A DNA stretch of 64,000 nucleotides from Blastocatellia bacterium (lineage in GTDB: Bacteria; Acidobacteriota; Blastocatellia; UBA7656), in NCBI GenBank assembly GCA_035275065.1, contig DATENM010000039.1:124001-188000 (forward strand). The letters run 5' to 3'. Made by a program: the position numbers and the translations under genes. Under the pieces are notes generated by a model. It was not told where the DNA came from, searched no databases, and saw only the letters and a list, made by a program, of their open reading frames with translations. This document shows positions 41,988 to 51,354 of this stretch, piece by piece. Numbering within the stretch: the first letter of the stretch is position 1; each line of letters starts with the position of its first letter.

Positions 41988-42046
41988 TGTAGCGCAAGGC
42001 GGTTAGCTTGCGCAGCGACTGGCGCAAGCTGTTAGCTTGCGCTACA
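41988..42046. repeat. 59-bp double-dyad palindrome, copy 3
   Basis: Same outer ends (TGTAGCGCAA) as copies 1 and 2, but with the AGCTGTTAGCT form of the arms. The right half is a perfect 9-bp hairpin with GTT loop; the left half is imperfect. It lies between the convergent hydrolase and dehydratase genes. Confidence 0.85.
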
Positions 42047-42070
42047 TGGCAAACGCTATCGAAAACGGCG

Positions 42071-43645
42071 CTAAAGTGACACGGCCTGCTCGGCCCAGAA
42101 TTGAAATTCGCGATGCTTATGCTCTTCGGCTTTTGCCAATTGCTCGCCGCTCGCCACCTGCCGCACACGCTCGAAGACGCGGGCGCCGACATCGTCAATC
42201 GTTTCGGTGCCGTCAATGATGCCGCCCGCCGACAAGTCGAGGTCACGCGACATGCGCTCGTAGACCGGCGTGTTCGAGGCCAGCTTGATGACCGGCGCAA
42301 TGGCATTGCCGATAGTCGTGCCGCGCCCTGTGGTGAAGACGACGACCGTCGCGCCCGCAGCCACCAGCCCCGGCGTTGATTCTTGATCGTAGCCCGGCCC
42401 CTGCATCAGGTTCAGGCCGCGACCGCCGGGCGGCTCGGCGTATTCGACGACGCCTTCGACGCGCGTCGTCCCGGCCTTGGCAATCGCCCCGAGCGACTTG
42501 ATGGTGATGTTGAGCAGGCCGCCGGCCTGATTGCCGGGACTCGGGTTCTGATTCAGCACGGCGCCGAACTTCGCGGCGTAATCTTTGTACCAATCAACCA
42601 TGCGGTAGACGGCGCGGCCGGTCTCGGCGTCCCTGGCGCGGTTGGCGAGAATGTGCTCTGCGCCACAAAACTCCGGCACTTCGGTTATCAGCACGGTGCC
42701 GCCCCGTTCGACCAACAGGTCGGCGGCGCGGCCCAGCGCCGGGTTAGCCGACAGGCCGGAAAAACCGTCCGAGCCGCCGCACTTCACGCCTAGCACCAGC
42801 TCGCTTACCGGCACGGCTTCGCGCGTCGCGAGGTTGACTTCCGGCAGCATGCGCTCGACCTCTTGCATGCCGCGCTCGATGGCCGCCTGCGTGCCGCCGA
42901 CTTCCTGAATGCCGATCTTGGCCACAGGCTTGTCGAAAGCGCGCTCGCGCCTGAGCAGGTACTTTTCGACGTAAGCCAGGTTGGTCTTCTCGCAGCCCAG
43001 ATCCATCAAGATGACGCCGCCGACGTTCGGGTGATCGGCATAGTTCGATAAGGTCCGTAGCATCACGTCGAGGTTCGAGCCATCCTGACAACCGCAGCCT
43101 TTATTGTGCGGGATGGCAACGACGCCATCCACATTAGGAAAGCGCTCGCGCTTATAGAGCATGAACTCAGCCATCATGGAAATCTGCTGCGCTTCGTGGC
43201 TGGCGCACATGCTGGTCGGAATAATTAGGACGAAGTTGCGGGTGCCGACGCGGCCATCGCGCCGGCGAAAGCCCATGAAAGTTGGGCGCTCGCTTTCGGG
43301 AACATAAGCCGGCGGCGGTGTTGCGAGGTCGTCAGGCAACTGGCGCACGACGGGAACGTCGTCGGTCATGTTGGCGTGAGTAATCGCGTCGCCTTCTTGA
43401 ATGCCGAGCGAGGTGCCGATGGGCTGGCCATACTGCAAGACGAAATCGCCCGCCGCAATCGCCCGCGTCGCGAAGCGGTGGCCCGGCGGCACGCTCGCCT
43501 TGACCTCAAGCGCGCGGCCGCCGGGCAGGGCAACGATCAGTCCGGGCTCGGTCTGCTGTTTGACGACGGCGACGTTGTCTTTGGGATCAACGATGATGGC
43601 GTAATCCTGAATTGGCGCGGCCTGTGCAGTGCGTAGGTCAGTCAT
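42071..43645 (-). CDS. UxaA/GarD family hydro-lyase (altronate or galactarate dehydratase)
   Basis: A 524-residue cytoplasmic dehydratase. The N-terminal SAF domain spans about residues 15-95, then the catalytic domain with RRDGRVGTRNFVLIIPTSMC, HNKGCGCQDGSN, LVLGVKCGGSDGFSG, GLNLMQGPGYDQEST and VVVFTTGRGTTIGNA. These enzymes remove water from sugar acids in hexuronate or aldarate catabolism. Which acid is used cannot be told, and no other hexuronate gene is adjacent. The start ATG 43645 has a weak ribosome site. Confidence 0.9.
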   Translation of the reverse strand: MTDLRTAQAAPIQDYAIIVDPKDNVAVVKQQTEPGLIVALPGGRALEVKASVPPGHRFATRAIAAGDFVLQYGQPIGTSLGIQEGDAITHANMTDDVPVVRQLPDDLATPPPAYVPESERPTFMGFRRRDGRVGTRNFVLIIPTSMCASHEAQQISMMAEFMLYKRERFPNVDGVVAIPHNKGCGCQDGSNLDVMLRTLSNYADHPNVGGVILMDLGCEKTNLAYVEKYLLRRERAFDKPVAKIGIQEVGGTQAAIERGMQEVERMLPEVNLATREAVPVSELVLGVKCGGSDGFSGLSANPALGRAADLLVERGGTVLITEVPEFCGAEHILANRARDAETGRAVYRMVDWYKDYAAKFGAVLNQNPSPGNQAGGLLNITIKSLGAIAKAGTTRVEGVVEYAEPPGGRGLNLMQGPGYDQESTPGLVAAGATVVVFTTGRGTTIGNAIAPVIKLASNTPVYERMSRDLDLSAGGIIDGTETIDDVGARVFERVRQVASGEQLAKAEEHKHREFQFWAEQAVSL

Positions 43646-43729
43646 GATCTTTTCAGCTCACTCTATAAATTTGGCGATGGTCTGTGATGCTTGAGCCGCA
43701 TTCATTTTACCGGTATAAGGTCCGACGCG

Positions 43730-44764
43730 CTATTGCTGAAGCAGTCGCTGCAACCCGGCTTTGCGCGACGTGTCTTTGGCCGAGGTCAAGAAGCGCTTCA
43801 GCCATGCTCGGCGCTGCGCGTCGCCCCGCGCGGCAATCTCGGCAAGCTCTGTGAAGTTATCTTCGACAAACGCTTCCTTGCTGAAGCCCTCGAAGGCGCA
43901 GGCGTTGTCGAGCTGTTTCGCCGTTACCTCGCTGCGGCGCTCGTCGAGGATGAATTCGCCCTGCGCGGGATTCCACACGTAGTAAGCCTTCAGTCCCCTG
44001 GCGAAAAGCGAGAGCGGCGTATCGTTCGCGTCATTGGCCGAGATGTTGTAAGTGATCATGAATTGAATCGGTATCGTATAGACGCCGTTTTCAAGATCGT
44101 GGCGCAATACTACCGCTTTATAAGAGCGGCCGAGAGACGCCTGGTATGGCTGATGCTCGCCCTCCACGGGATAAGAAAGCACCTTCTTCACGCCATCGTC
44201 GCGAACCTCGTGCCAGCCTTCTTCATAAGCCACCATTCCCAATCCGCGCCCGGCCAATTCTCGGACGACCAGCCAGGTGCGGCCGTCGCCCTGCTCGATG
44301 CGGTAGGCGGGCGGCCCGTACCGCTGGCCGTGACAATCAACCGAGCCGAGCAGCTTCCACTCGCCTGAGCCTGCCTGTCGGAAGATCAGGTACTGGTAGA
44401 AGTCATGGCTCTGGAGCGATATCTTCAGGACGACCGTCTTTCTGCCATCTTCATTGCTTCTCGTCAGGTCGAAGGTCTCCGCCTCGCAACCGCCTTCGCA
44501 GCGATAAGTCATGTCTGTCGGCAGCTCAATGTTCAACATTCGCCAGACCTGCTTCAGGTCAAGCTCGTCGTTAATGTCTATGAGCGACTCGATCAGGTAA
44601 GGCGACGGCGGCGCGGTATTCTGGGATGGTTTCGGGCTCTGCGCCGCGAGCGCGGAGGCGGCAAACACGGCGCAGAGCAGCGCACAGCCGAGCCGGCGCA
44701 GGATCGATGCCGCTGGACGTCGGCGCGCCTCAGAGAAGAAACTGTAAGGACGATTGCGGGTCAT
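43730..44764 (-). CDS. secreted hypothetical protein
   Basis: A 344-residue exported protein. The start at ATG 44764 has AGGA upstream; it overlaps the peptidase E gene by 35 bp, and a further ATG seven codons earlier lacks a ribosome site. The signal peptide (about residues 20-42, ALLCAVFAASALAA) is preceded by a long basic n-region. The mature region is beta-rich (YRCEGGCEAETFDLTRS, KISLQSHDFYQYLIFRQ) with a helical end. No domain is recognised. Translation is probably coupled to peptidase E. Confidence 0.6.
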   Translation of the reverse strand: MTRNRPYSFFSEARRRPAASILRRLGCALLCAVFAASALAAQSPKPSQNTAPPSPYLIESLIDINDELDLKQVWRMLNIELPTDMTYRCEGGCEAETFDLTRSNEDGRKTVVLKISLQSHDFYQYLIFRQAGSGEWKLLGSVDCHGQRYGPPAYRIEQGDGRTWLVVRELAGRGLGMVAYEEGWHEVRDDGVKKVLSYPVEGEHQPYQASLGRSYKAVVLRHDLENGVYTIPIQFMITYNISANDANDTPLSLFARGLKAYYVWNPAQGEFILDERRSEVTAKQLDNACAFEGFSKEAFVEDNFTELAEIAARGDAQRRAWLKRFLTSAKDTSRKAGLQRLLQQ

Positions 44765-45443
44765 ATTCCTGTGCTTCTTTGCCATGCATGAAAATTCTAA
44801 CCGCTCGGTCGCCGATCAAGCTAATAGTCGTGCCCTCGACCCTGAGCATGCTGCCTTCGCGCAATCCGACGACAGTAATCGTGGGATTGACTTCGATGAA
44901 TTCGAGAAGCCGTTCTTCGCGCGTCTCGCCTTGATGGCCTTCGGGGTGCGCGTCCAGGTAGTGCGGGTTGATCTGAAAGGGCACGAGGCCGAGCGCGGCA
45001 AAGCCCGGCGGCTCGATGATCGGCATATCGTTCGTCGTCTTGATGGTTGGGCAGGCGACGTTCGAGCCTGCGCTCCAGCCGATGTACGGCACGCCTGCGC
45101 CGACCCGCCCGCGAATGGCTTCCAATAGATTTTGCTTGTAGAGCCGGTGTAGCAGGTGAAATGTATTGCCGCCGCCGACAACGATAGCTTCGGCCTCTGC
45201 GACCGCCTGCCGCGCATCCTCGCGTGTGTGGATGGCATCGAGCCCGTAGCCGAACTGCTCGAAGCGCTCACCCACGCTTTCGGCGAATTGGTCAAAGGTA
45301 TAGCGCACGGCGGCGAACGGGATGAATAGCACACGGCGCACGCCGCCGCCGAGAAAGGCTTTGATCTGCGCTTCGGCATGATCGAGATAGCCTTGCCCGT
45401 AGTTTCTGGAGTTGCTCAATAACAGTAATCGCCTGTCCGTCAT
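44730..45443 (-). CDS. pepE: peptidase E, S51 family (alpha-aspartyl dipeptidase)
   Basis: A 237-residue cytoplasmic peptidase that cleaves Asp-X dipeptides. The nucleophile is S124 in GWSAGSN; the His lies in the INPHYLDAHPEGH segment and the Glu in GETREERLLEF, matching the Ser-His-Glu triad of the Salmonella enzyme. Length is standard. The following secreted hypothetical gene overlaps its end by 35 bp. Confidence 0.9.
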   Translation of the reverse strand: MTDRRLLLLSNSRNYGQGYLDHAEAQIKAFLGGGVRRVLFIPFAAVRYTFDQFAESVGERFEQFGYGLDAIHTREDARQAVAEAEAIVVGGGNTFHLLHRLYKQNLLEAIRGRVGAGVPYIGWSAGSNVACPTIKTTNDMPIIEPPGFAALGLVPFQINPHYLDAHPEGHQGETREERLLEFIEVNPTITVVGLREGSMLRVEGTTISLIGDRAVRIFMHGKEAQEYDPQSSLQFLL

Positions 45444-45654
45444 GGTCTCAATCGCTTTCGCCCTCTTGCTTAGAATGGCCGACGAGTGACCAAAAGCTTA
45501 CCATGCCCGCCTCTGTGGAGGCAGCCCGCTCTATCCGCTTGCAAAAGCGCAGCCGTCCCGAAAAAGGCTGAAATTTCGCCCGACTCAGGTATAATAAGCC
45601 GACAACGTGGACCCATGCGGATAAAACCGACAGTCAGCTTTAAGGAGTTGATGT

Positions 45655-48600
45655 ATGAGAGGCCACATCTGCCAGCCTGTTTGCGACAAGGCGTCGGAAA
45701 ATCGCAAGCCCTTCAACCCATGCAGACCGCTTGAGACCCGTCGTCAGCCAATGACACGGTTGATGGCAGCGCCCGCTTGCTGGAGAAGGCTTGCGACTCT
45801 GTTGGTGATCGGTATTGCCTTCGCGTTCCTTCAGCCCGCAAACGCCGGGGCGCAGACCGTGACCCTGGACAGCGTCAGCAGCAATGGCGCTTTTGACGGG
45901 ACGGTTGGCGTGATGAGCCTCAGTTGGTCGCACACGGTCGGCAACGGGCCGAGTCGCATACTGATCGTCGGCGTTTCGACCTCGACGACCATGCTGCCTC
46001 CCCTCTCACCTCCGACCCGAGTCAGCGGCGTTACCTATGCCGGCATCGCGATGACGCGCATCCTGACGCAATCTTCAACCGACTTTCGCAGCGACGTCGA
46101 AATGTTTCAGTTGCTCAATCCGCCGGTCGGCACGGCTAACGTCGTCGTCACCCTCACCGCCGCCGGCATCAACTACGTCGTCGGCGGGTCTGCGTCGTTT
46201 TTCAACGTCGATCAATCCACTCCGTTCAACGGCACCGCGCAGAATTCAGGCGCCAGCGGCTCGCCCGCCGTCACGGTGATCAGCGCGCCGGGGAGCATGG
46301 TGCTCGATACGGTGGCGACCTTGCCGAGCGGCTTCCTTGCGCCGGCGGGCGGGACACAGACGCTGCAATGGGATGGGAGCCCGTTTTTTGGCTTCGCCTT
46401 CGACGTCGGCGCCGGCAGCACGCGGGCGGGCGCCAGTCCGGCGGTGACGATGATGTGGCAAAACATCGGCCAGCCGTGGGCCATCGGCGCTGTGTCATTA
46501 AAACCAGCAGTGCCGACCGCCGCACAATTGTCGTCGTTTACCGCTACCGGAACGGAGACCGGCCGCGTGCTGCTCGCATGGCAGACTGGCTTTGAAGTCG
46601 ATAACCTCGGCTTCAACCTTTACCGCGACGACGGTGGCAAGCGCGTGCGGCTCAACCGCCAGATGCTGGCCGGGTCGGCGCTGCTCGCAGGCCCCGGCCT
46701 CAACCTGCGCGCGGGCCATTCCTACTCGTTGTGGGACGGGCTGCCTCTGAGCAAAGACGCGCAGTACTGGCTTGAAGACGTTTCCATCGATGGTCACAGC
46801 ACATGGCATGGGCCGATTGTTGTCGGGTCTTCAACGCTTGCTCCCTGGCAACCGCGCCCGCTGCCGCCGCCCGCCGACAGCCCCGTGCGGTTGAGCGCCC
46901 TCGGCGTAAATGCCTCGCCATCGGCAGCGACTCACCTGCTGGAGCGCGCCGCCGCGCCGCCGCAGATCAAGCAGGCTTCAGCCGCCGAGCTGGCCGCGCA
47001 AACTGATCTTGCCATGCGACCGGCGGTGAAGATTGCGGTCAGGCACGAAGGCTGGTATCGCATCACTCAAAGCGAGTTGATCCAGGCCGGGCTCGATCCG
47101 CAAACCGACCCGCGCCTGTTGCAGATGTTTGTGGACGGCAGGCAAGTGGCGATTGCGGTGGCGGGAGAAACCGATGGGAGCTTTGATCCGACGGACGCGG
47201 TGGAGTTCTACGGCGTCGGCATCGATTCGGCAGCGACCGACACTCGCGTCTACTGGCTGGTCGCGGGCGCGCAGCCCGGCCAGCGCATCACGCCTGTGAA
47301 AGCCAAAGGCGCGCGCGCGGCTGAGCCGAGCTTCGCTTACACGGTTGAGCGGCGTGACCGCAGCATCTACTACCCGGCGCTCAGAAACGGCGACCGCGAA
47401 AATTTCTTCGGAGCGGTGATCGCCCACGAGCCTGTCGAACAGCTGTTGACTGCGCGGCACACGGACGGCGCACCCACGTCATCGGCGCAGCTCGAAGTGA
47501 CGCTCCAGGGCGTCACCCTACAAACGCATCGCGTCCGCCTGGACTTCAACGGCGCGACGGTCGGCGAAGTCGGCTTCGAGGGCGATGCCCTGGGCGTGGC
47601 GAAGATTACATTGCCGGCCTCGGCGGTGAAAGAGGGCGACAACCGGCTAACGCTGGTGGCGCTCGACGGCACGAGCGACATCAGTCTGGTTGACACCATC
47701 CGCTTGACCTACCGGCACCGTTACGCGGCGGACGACGACGCCTTGCAATTCAGCCTCGCCAGCCGCCAGCAGGTAACGATTGAGGGATTCAGCAGCCAGG
47801 CGATTCGCGTCCTTGACGTCACCGACCCGGAAGCGGTGCGCGAAGTGCGCGGACAGGTGCAAGCGCGCGGCGCGGGTTACAGCGTGACGGTGAGCGGGCC
47901 AGCCGGCGGGCCGCGCCTGTTGCTGGCGATTGCCGAAGGGCAGAGCCGGCGCGTCGCCGCGTTGACCGCCAATCAGCCGTCGAGCTTGAGGCAGCCTGCC
48001 GCCGGCGCAGACCTGATCATCCTGAGTCACCGTGACCTTCTCGACCGCACACGACCGCTCGCCGCCTTGCGCCAGAGCCAGGGTTTGAGCGTCGCCATCA
48101 TTGATGTCGAAGACGTGTTTGACGAGTTCGGCTTTGGCGTAAAGTCGCCGCAGGCGATCAAAGACTTTCTCGCGTTTGCCCGGTCGAGCTGGCAGAAAGC
48201 GCCGCGCTACTTGCTGCTGGTCGGCGACGCCAGCCTCGACCCGAAGAATTACCTCGGGCTAGGCGATGCCGACCTGGTGCCGACGCGGCTGATCGATACC
48301 GCAACGATGGAGACGGCTTCCGACGCGTGGCTGGCCGACTTTGATGGCGACGGCATCGAAGACATGGCCGTGGGCCGCTTGCCTGTGCGCAGCGCCACGG
48401 AGGCCGCCGCCACGGTCGCAAAGCTCATCAGCTACGAGCAAAGCGCGCCGGTGGACGGCGTCTTGCTGATTGCCGACGCCAACCGCGATTTTGATTTTGC
48501 GGCGGCGAGTCGGCAGCTACAGGGCTTAATCCCGCAGCGCATGATGGTCGAGAGGCTGGATGAGAATCAACTGAGCGCCGCGACCGTCAAGCAGCGATTG

Positions 48601-49020
48601 ATCGAAAGCATCAATCAAGGAAGGAAGCTGATCAACTACAGCGGTCACGGCTCGGTCAGCCTGTGGCGGGGCGAGGTCTTCACTTCAAGCGATGCCGGCG
48701 CGCTCATCAACGACGGCAAGCTGCCGGTCTTTGTGATGATGACCTGCTTGAATGGCTACTTTCATGACCCCGGAATGGAGAGCCTGGCCGAGAGCCTGAT
48801 GAAGGTCGAGCGCGGCGGCGCTGTCGCGGTCTGGGCGTCATCGGGAATGACTGAGCCGGGCAGTCAGGCGTTGATGAATCAGGAACTCTACCGGCAACTA
48901 TTCGGCGATGCAAGCTTGAGACTCGGAGACGCCATCATCAAGGCGAAGGCCGCCGCCGGCAGCACAGACACGCGGCAGACATGGCTGTTGTTCGGCGACC
49001 CGACCATGCGTGTGAAGTAG
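45655..49020 (+). CDS. gingipain-like C25 family cysteine peptidase
   Basis: An 1121-residue exported peptidase. ATG 45655 has TAAGGAG seven bases upstream, giving an n-region of about 45 residues before the signal peptide core (LATLLVIGIAFAFL); the alternative ATG 45751 gives a conventional signal but no comparable ribosome site. Beta-rich regions cover about 70-290 and 290-660. The C25 catalytic domain is about 765-1115, with H998 (NYSGHG) and C1031 (MMTCLNG) as the dyad. The protein ends right after the catalytic domain (LLFGDPTMRVK) with no type IX sorting domain. Specificity is unknown. Confidence 0.9.
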   Translation: MRGHICQPVCDKASENRKPFNPCRPLETRRQPMTRLMAAPACWRRLATLLVIGIAFAFLQPANAGAQTVTLDSVSSNGAFDGTVGVMSLSWSHTVGNGPSRILIVGVSTSTTMLPPLSPPTRVSGVTYAGIAMTRILTQSSTDFRSDVEMFQLLNPPVGTANVVVTLTAAGINYVVGGSASFFNVDQSTPFNGTAQNSGASGSPAVTVISAPGSMVLDTVATLPSGFLAPAGGTQTLQWDGSPFFGFAFDVGAGSTRAGASPAVTMMWQNIGQPWAIGAVSLKPAVPTAAQLSSFTATGTETGRVLLAWQTGFEVDNLGFNLYRDDGGKRVRLNRQMLAGSALLAGPGLNLRAGHSYSLWDGLPLSKDAQYWLEDVSIDGHSTWHGPIVVGSSTLAPWQPRPLPPPADSPVRLSALGVNASPSAATHLLERAAAPPQIKQASAAELAAQTDLAMRPAVKIAVRHEGWYRITQSELIQAGLDPQTDPRLLQMFVDGRQVAIAVAGETDGSFDPTDAVEFYGVGIDSAATDTRVYWLVAGAQPGQRITPVKAKGARAAEPSFAYTVERRDRSIYYPALRNGDRENFFGAVIAHEPVEQLLTARHTDGAPTSSAQLEVTLQGVTLQTHRVRLDFNGATVGEVGFEGDALGVAKITLPASAVKEGDNRLTLVALDGTSDISLVDTIRLTYRHRYAADDDALQFSLASRQQVTIEGFSSQAIRVLDVTDPEAVREVRGQVQARGAGYSVTVSGPAGGPRLLLAIAEGQSRRVAALTANQPSSLRQPAAGADLIILSHRDLLDRTRPLAALRQSQGLSVAIIDVEDVFDEFGFGVKSPQAIKDFLAFARSSWQKAPRYLLLVGDASLDPKNYLGLGDADLVPTRLIDTATMETASDAWLADFDGDGIEDMAVGRLPVRSATEAAATVAKLISYEQSAPVDGVLLIADANRDFDFAAASRQLQGLIPQRMMVERLDENQLSAATVKQRLIESINQGRKLINYSGHGSVSLWRGEVFTSSDAGALINDGKLPVFVMMTCLNGYFHDPGMESLAESLMKVERGGAVAVWASSGMTEPGSQALMNQELYRQLFGDASLRLGDAIIKAKAAAGSTDTRQTWLLFGDPTMRVK

Positions 49021-49042
49021 TCGAAATCGCTGCGAGAAAAGA

Positions 49043-49951
49043 TCACTTCTTGAAGCGGAATGTCGGCCCGGTGTGGCACCGCTTACAGTCGCCGAAGTCG
49101 TCGCCGCCAAAGGCGCGCTTGTTGTTATGACAGGTCATGCAGCTTTGCGCCGACGGCGAAGCGTGGTGCATCAGCGGCTGCGGCGCGGTCACCTGATCGC
49201 GCCCGCCTCCGGCACGCAAGCGGTGACATTCACTGCAACTCAGATGTGCCTTTCCTGTATGCGCGGCGTGGTTGAAGTTGACCTGAAAAGCCTTGGCGGC
49301 CATCGTCGTCCGAAAAGCGCCGCCCGCCGCGTGACACGTCGAGCAGGCGGCCATGTCGCGTCCCTCTGCCTGTGCGCCGGCGTTGTGACATTGATAACAG
49401 GTGGCGTGCGCCGCTGCGCCCGCGGGAATCGTTAGGGCGACGCCGCGATTGGCGGCCTTGTGGCAACTGGCGCAGTCGGCCCTGGCGTGGCGCGAGTGCT
49501 CGAAGCGCACGCCAAAGCTCTTGAGCGCCGGCGACGGCTTGAGCGCCCCATCCTTCGGCTCGGCAGTTTTGTGACAAATCGTACAGATCGGCCCGCCGAG
49601 CGCGGCGAACTTCTGCGAATGGCAGGCGGCGCACGGGCGGTGGCCGGGCCGCGTCGCCTGTGTCTCGCCCGCGCTGCGGCGATGGCAGGTGGCACATGGC
49701 AGCCGCGAATGCGCGCCGCTGGTGTGCGCGAACTTCGAGAAGTCAAGCTCGGTATTCTGCGCCGTCGCGGCTGCCGAGGAGGACGCCGCCGCTTCGACTT
49801 CAATGGCGGCGACCGGCGCATTGTCCGAGATTGCCCAGGCGACGGCGAGCGCGGCCAGGATGACGGTGGCAAGCGACAGCCTGCGCCGCTTCGCGTTGCG
49901 CGGCCAATCGGGCGAGCGGGGCGCATGAGGTTCTGGCATTCCGGACATCAT
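49043..49951 (-). CDS. multihaem cytochrome c, nine CXXCH motifs
   Basis: A 302-residue exported protein with one N-terminal membrane-spanning or signal segment (about 25-45). Nine CXXCH sites are present: CATCH, CAACH, CTICH, CASCH, CYQCH, CSTCH, CSECH, CMTCH and CKRCH. The His-rich spacing (HSRH, HAAH) suggests bis-His ligation. It resembles cytochrome c3/c7-like electron-transfer proteins. The start ATG overlaps the stop of the upstream multihaem gene by 4 bp, so the pair is translated together and probably forms one periplasmic electron path; donor and acceptor are unknown. Confidence 0.88.
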   Translation of the reverse strand: MMSGMPEPHAPRSPDWPRNAKRRRLSLATVILAALAVAWAISDNAPVAAIEVEAAASSSAAATAQNTELDFSKFAHTSGAHSRLPCATCHRRSAGETQATRPGHRPCAACHSQKFAALGGPICTICHKTAEPKDGALKPSPALKSFGVRFEHSRHARADCASCHKAANRGVALTIPAGAAAHATCYQCHNAGAQAEGRDMAACSTCHAAGGAFRTTMAAKAFQVNFNHAAHTGKAHLSCSECHRLRAGGGRDQVTAPQPLMHHASPSAQSCMTCHNNKRAFGGDDFGDCKRCHTGPTFRFKK

Positions 49952-51189
49952 TTCTTATCCTTCATCGCCGCGATAGCTTTCAGGTGAGATGCCGGCACCG
50001 GCTGTTTGCCGAGTTGCACATGGCACTTCGTACACTGAAACGCCGGACTGGCTTTCTTCTGCTCCGCTTCCAGGTTGAGCGCGCCGCCGTCGGCGGCGCT
50101 CGGCGTGACGTGACAGCCTGACCCCGTGCCGCCACACGACAGCACCGGCACAGTTGGCCCTTTCGGGTCAGTGGTGTTGATAGCGGCGACTTTGTGGCAA
50201 TCCTGGCAGCTCAACTCGGCGTGGCTGAACCATTCGTGGCGGAACTTGCCGGCCTCGCGACGGCCCCACTTGTCGAGGTCTGTGCGGTCGCTAATGCCCA
50301 TCACGGCAGCGAGCTTCGGGTCGAAGTCGGCGTGCGGCTGGCGCTGCATTGCTACGTAAGTCGCCGGCATCAGTTTGTGACATACGCCACAGTCTTTCGC
50401 CGCCGGCGACATGTCTTCCGAGTGACACGAGAAGCACGCCTGGTGGCCCGGAGGCGAAGTCTTATACGCGCCTTTCTTGAGCCAGAAGGCGGTTTCGGGC
50501 AAATCCTTGGGCGGCTTAATCAGGTACTCGTCGTCGGCATCGCCTTGCGGCTGGTAGGTCTGATGGCAGTTGGCGCAGACAGCATTCTTGTCTTCAGGCT
50601 TCTTCGCTTCGGCTTTCTTCTCTTGCCAGTAAGCCGCCCGCAGCAGGCGCGGCGTGTCGTCGCTGTGTTCTGCCGGGGCGACGCCGAACAGGGATTCGTG
50701 CTTGTCGTGCGGGAAGTAGACGCGGTATTCCGAGACGGCATCCTTGCCTTTTGGCGAAGCGTCAAAGAGCGCGCGCAGGCTGGGGAAGGGGAAGCGCGTG
50801 CTGTTGCGCGGCGACGGGTCTGTGTGGCAATTGCTACAAATCGTCGGCACCGCGCCGCTGAAGAACTGCGCGCGATGACAGGGCAGACACGAAGCATGCT
50901 GCGGATAGTCTGTGACGTCCGGGAAGGCCGCATCGCCTTTGCGCGCGGCCTTCCAGTTGGCGGAAGGGAATTTGTGGCAGGCGTCGCAAGCTTGCTGCTG
51001 GTGTGCCGCAACCGCGTGCCTGAAGTGCGAATAATCGCGCGTCTGGTTGCGCGTCGCGAGCCCGCGACGATTAGCGCGCTGGGTGGGTTCGGCTGACGCC
51101 ACGACGCCGGTCATCGCCGCCAGCGCCGGGTAAACCCCCACCCCGGCCATGAACAGCAGGATGGCCAGTTTCAACTTTCGATCTCTCAT
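49948..51189 (-). CDS. multihaem cytochrome c, eight CXXCH plus one CX6CH
   Basis: A 413-residue exported cytochrome with GGGGAG before ATG 51189 and a signal peptide to about residue 24. Eight CXXCH sites occur: CDACH, CLPCH, CSNCH, CANCH, CFSCH, CGVCH, CQDCH and CTKCH. Between the seventh and eighth lies SCGGTGSGCH, where two Cys are six residues apart; this could be an unusual haem site or a disulfide. It resembles cytochromes of the cytochrome c3 class with no catalytic signature I can name. It forms a two-gene operon with the nine-haem gene. Confidence 0.88.
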   Translation of the reverse strand: MRDRKLKLAILLFMAGVGVYPALAAMTGVVASAEPTQRANRRGLATRNQTRDYSHFRHAVAAHQQQACDACHKFPSANWKAARKGDAAFPDVTDYPQHASCLPCHRAQFFSGAVPTICSNCHTDPSPRNSTRFPFPSLRALFDASPKGKDAVSEYRVYFPHDKHESLFGVAPAEHSDDTPRLLRAAYWQEKKAEAKKPEDKNAVCANCHQTYQPQGDADDEYLIKPPKDLPETAFWLKKGAYKTSPPGHQACFSCHSEDMSPAAKDCGVCHKLMPATYVAMQRQPHADFDPKLAAVMGISDRTDLDKWGRREAGKFRHEWFSHAELSCQDCHKVAAINTTDPKGPTVPVLSCGGTGSGCHVTPSAADGGALNLEAEQKKASPAFQCTKCHVQLGKQPVPASHLKAIAAMKDKK

Positions 51190-51304
51190 GCAGACTCCCC
51201 GAGGCCGTAGCGTGTTCCTTACCTATCCAACTCGTAAAAGGCGCGAAGTGCGCGTCCTTTAGCTCACGCTATCTAACCCTACAAGCGAGCGTCAGATGGG
51301 GCTA

Positions 51305-51339
51305 TGACCGTGGTCACCGGGGATTGTGACGGCGGTCAC
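51305..51339. promoter_or_regulatory. two phased TGAC-N4-GTCA sites upstream of the cytochrome operon
   Basis: TGACCGTGGTCAC (51305-51317) and TGACGGCGGTCAC (51327-51339) differ at two positions, each is a near-perfect dyad, and their starts are 22 bp apart (two helical turns). They lie about 115-150 bp before the cytochrome start at 51189, suitable for activator sites. I saw no convincing -24/-12 promoter. The binding protein is unknown. Confidence 0.45.
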
Positions 51340-51354
51340 AGCAAGAGGGGAAAA

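Noticed and set aside
51190-51300. Sigma-54 promoter for the cytochrome operon
   Set aside because: No TGGCAC-N5-TTGC match on the minus strand at a suitable distance.
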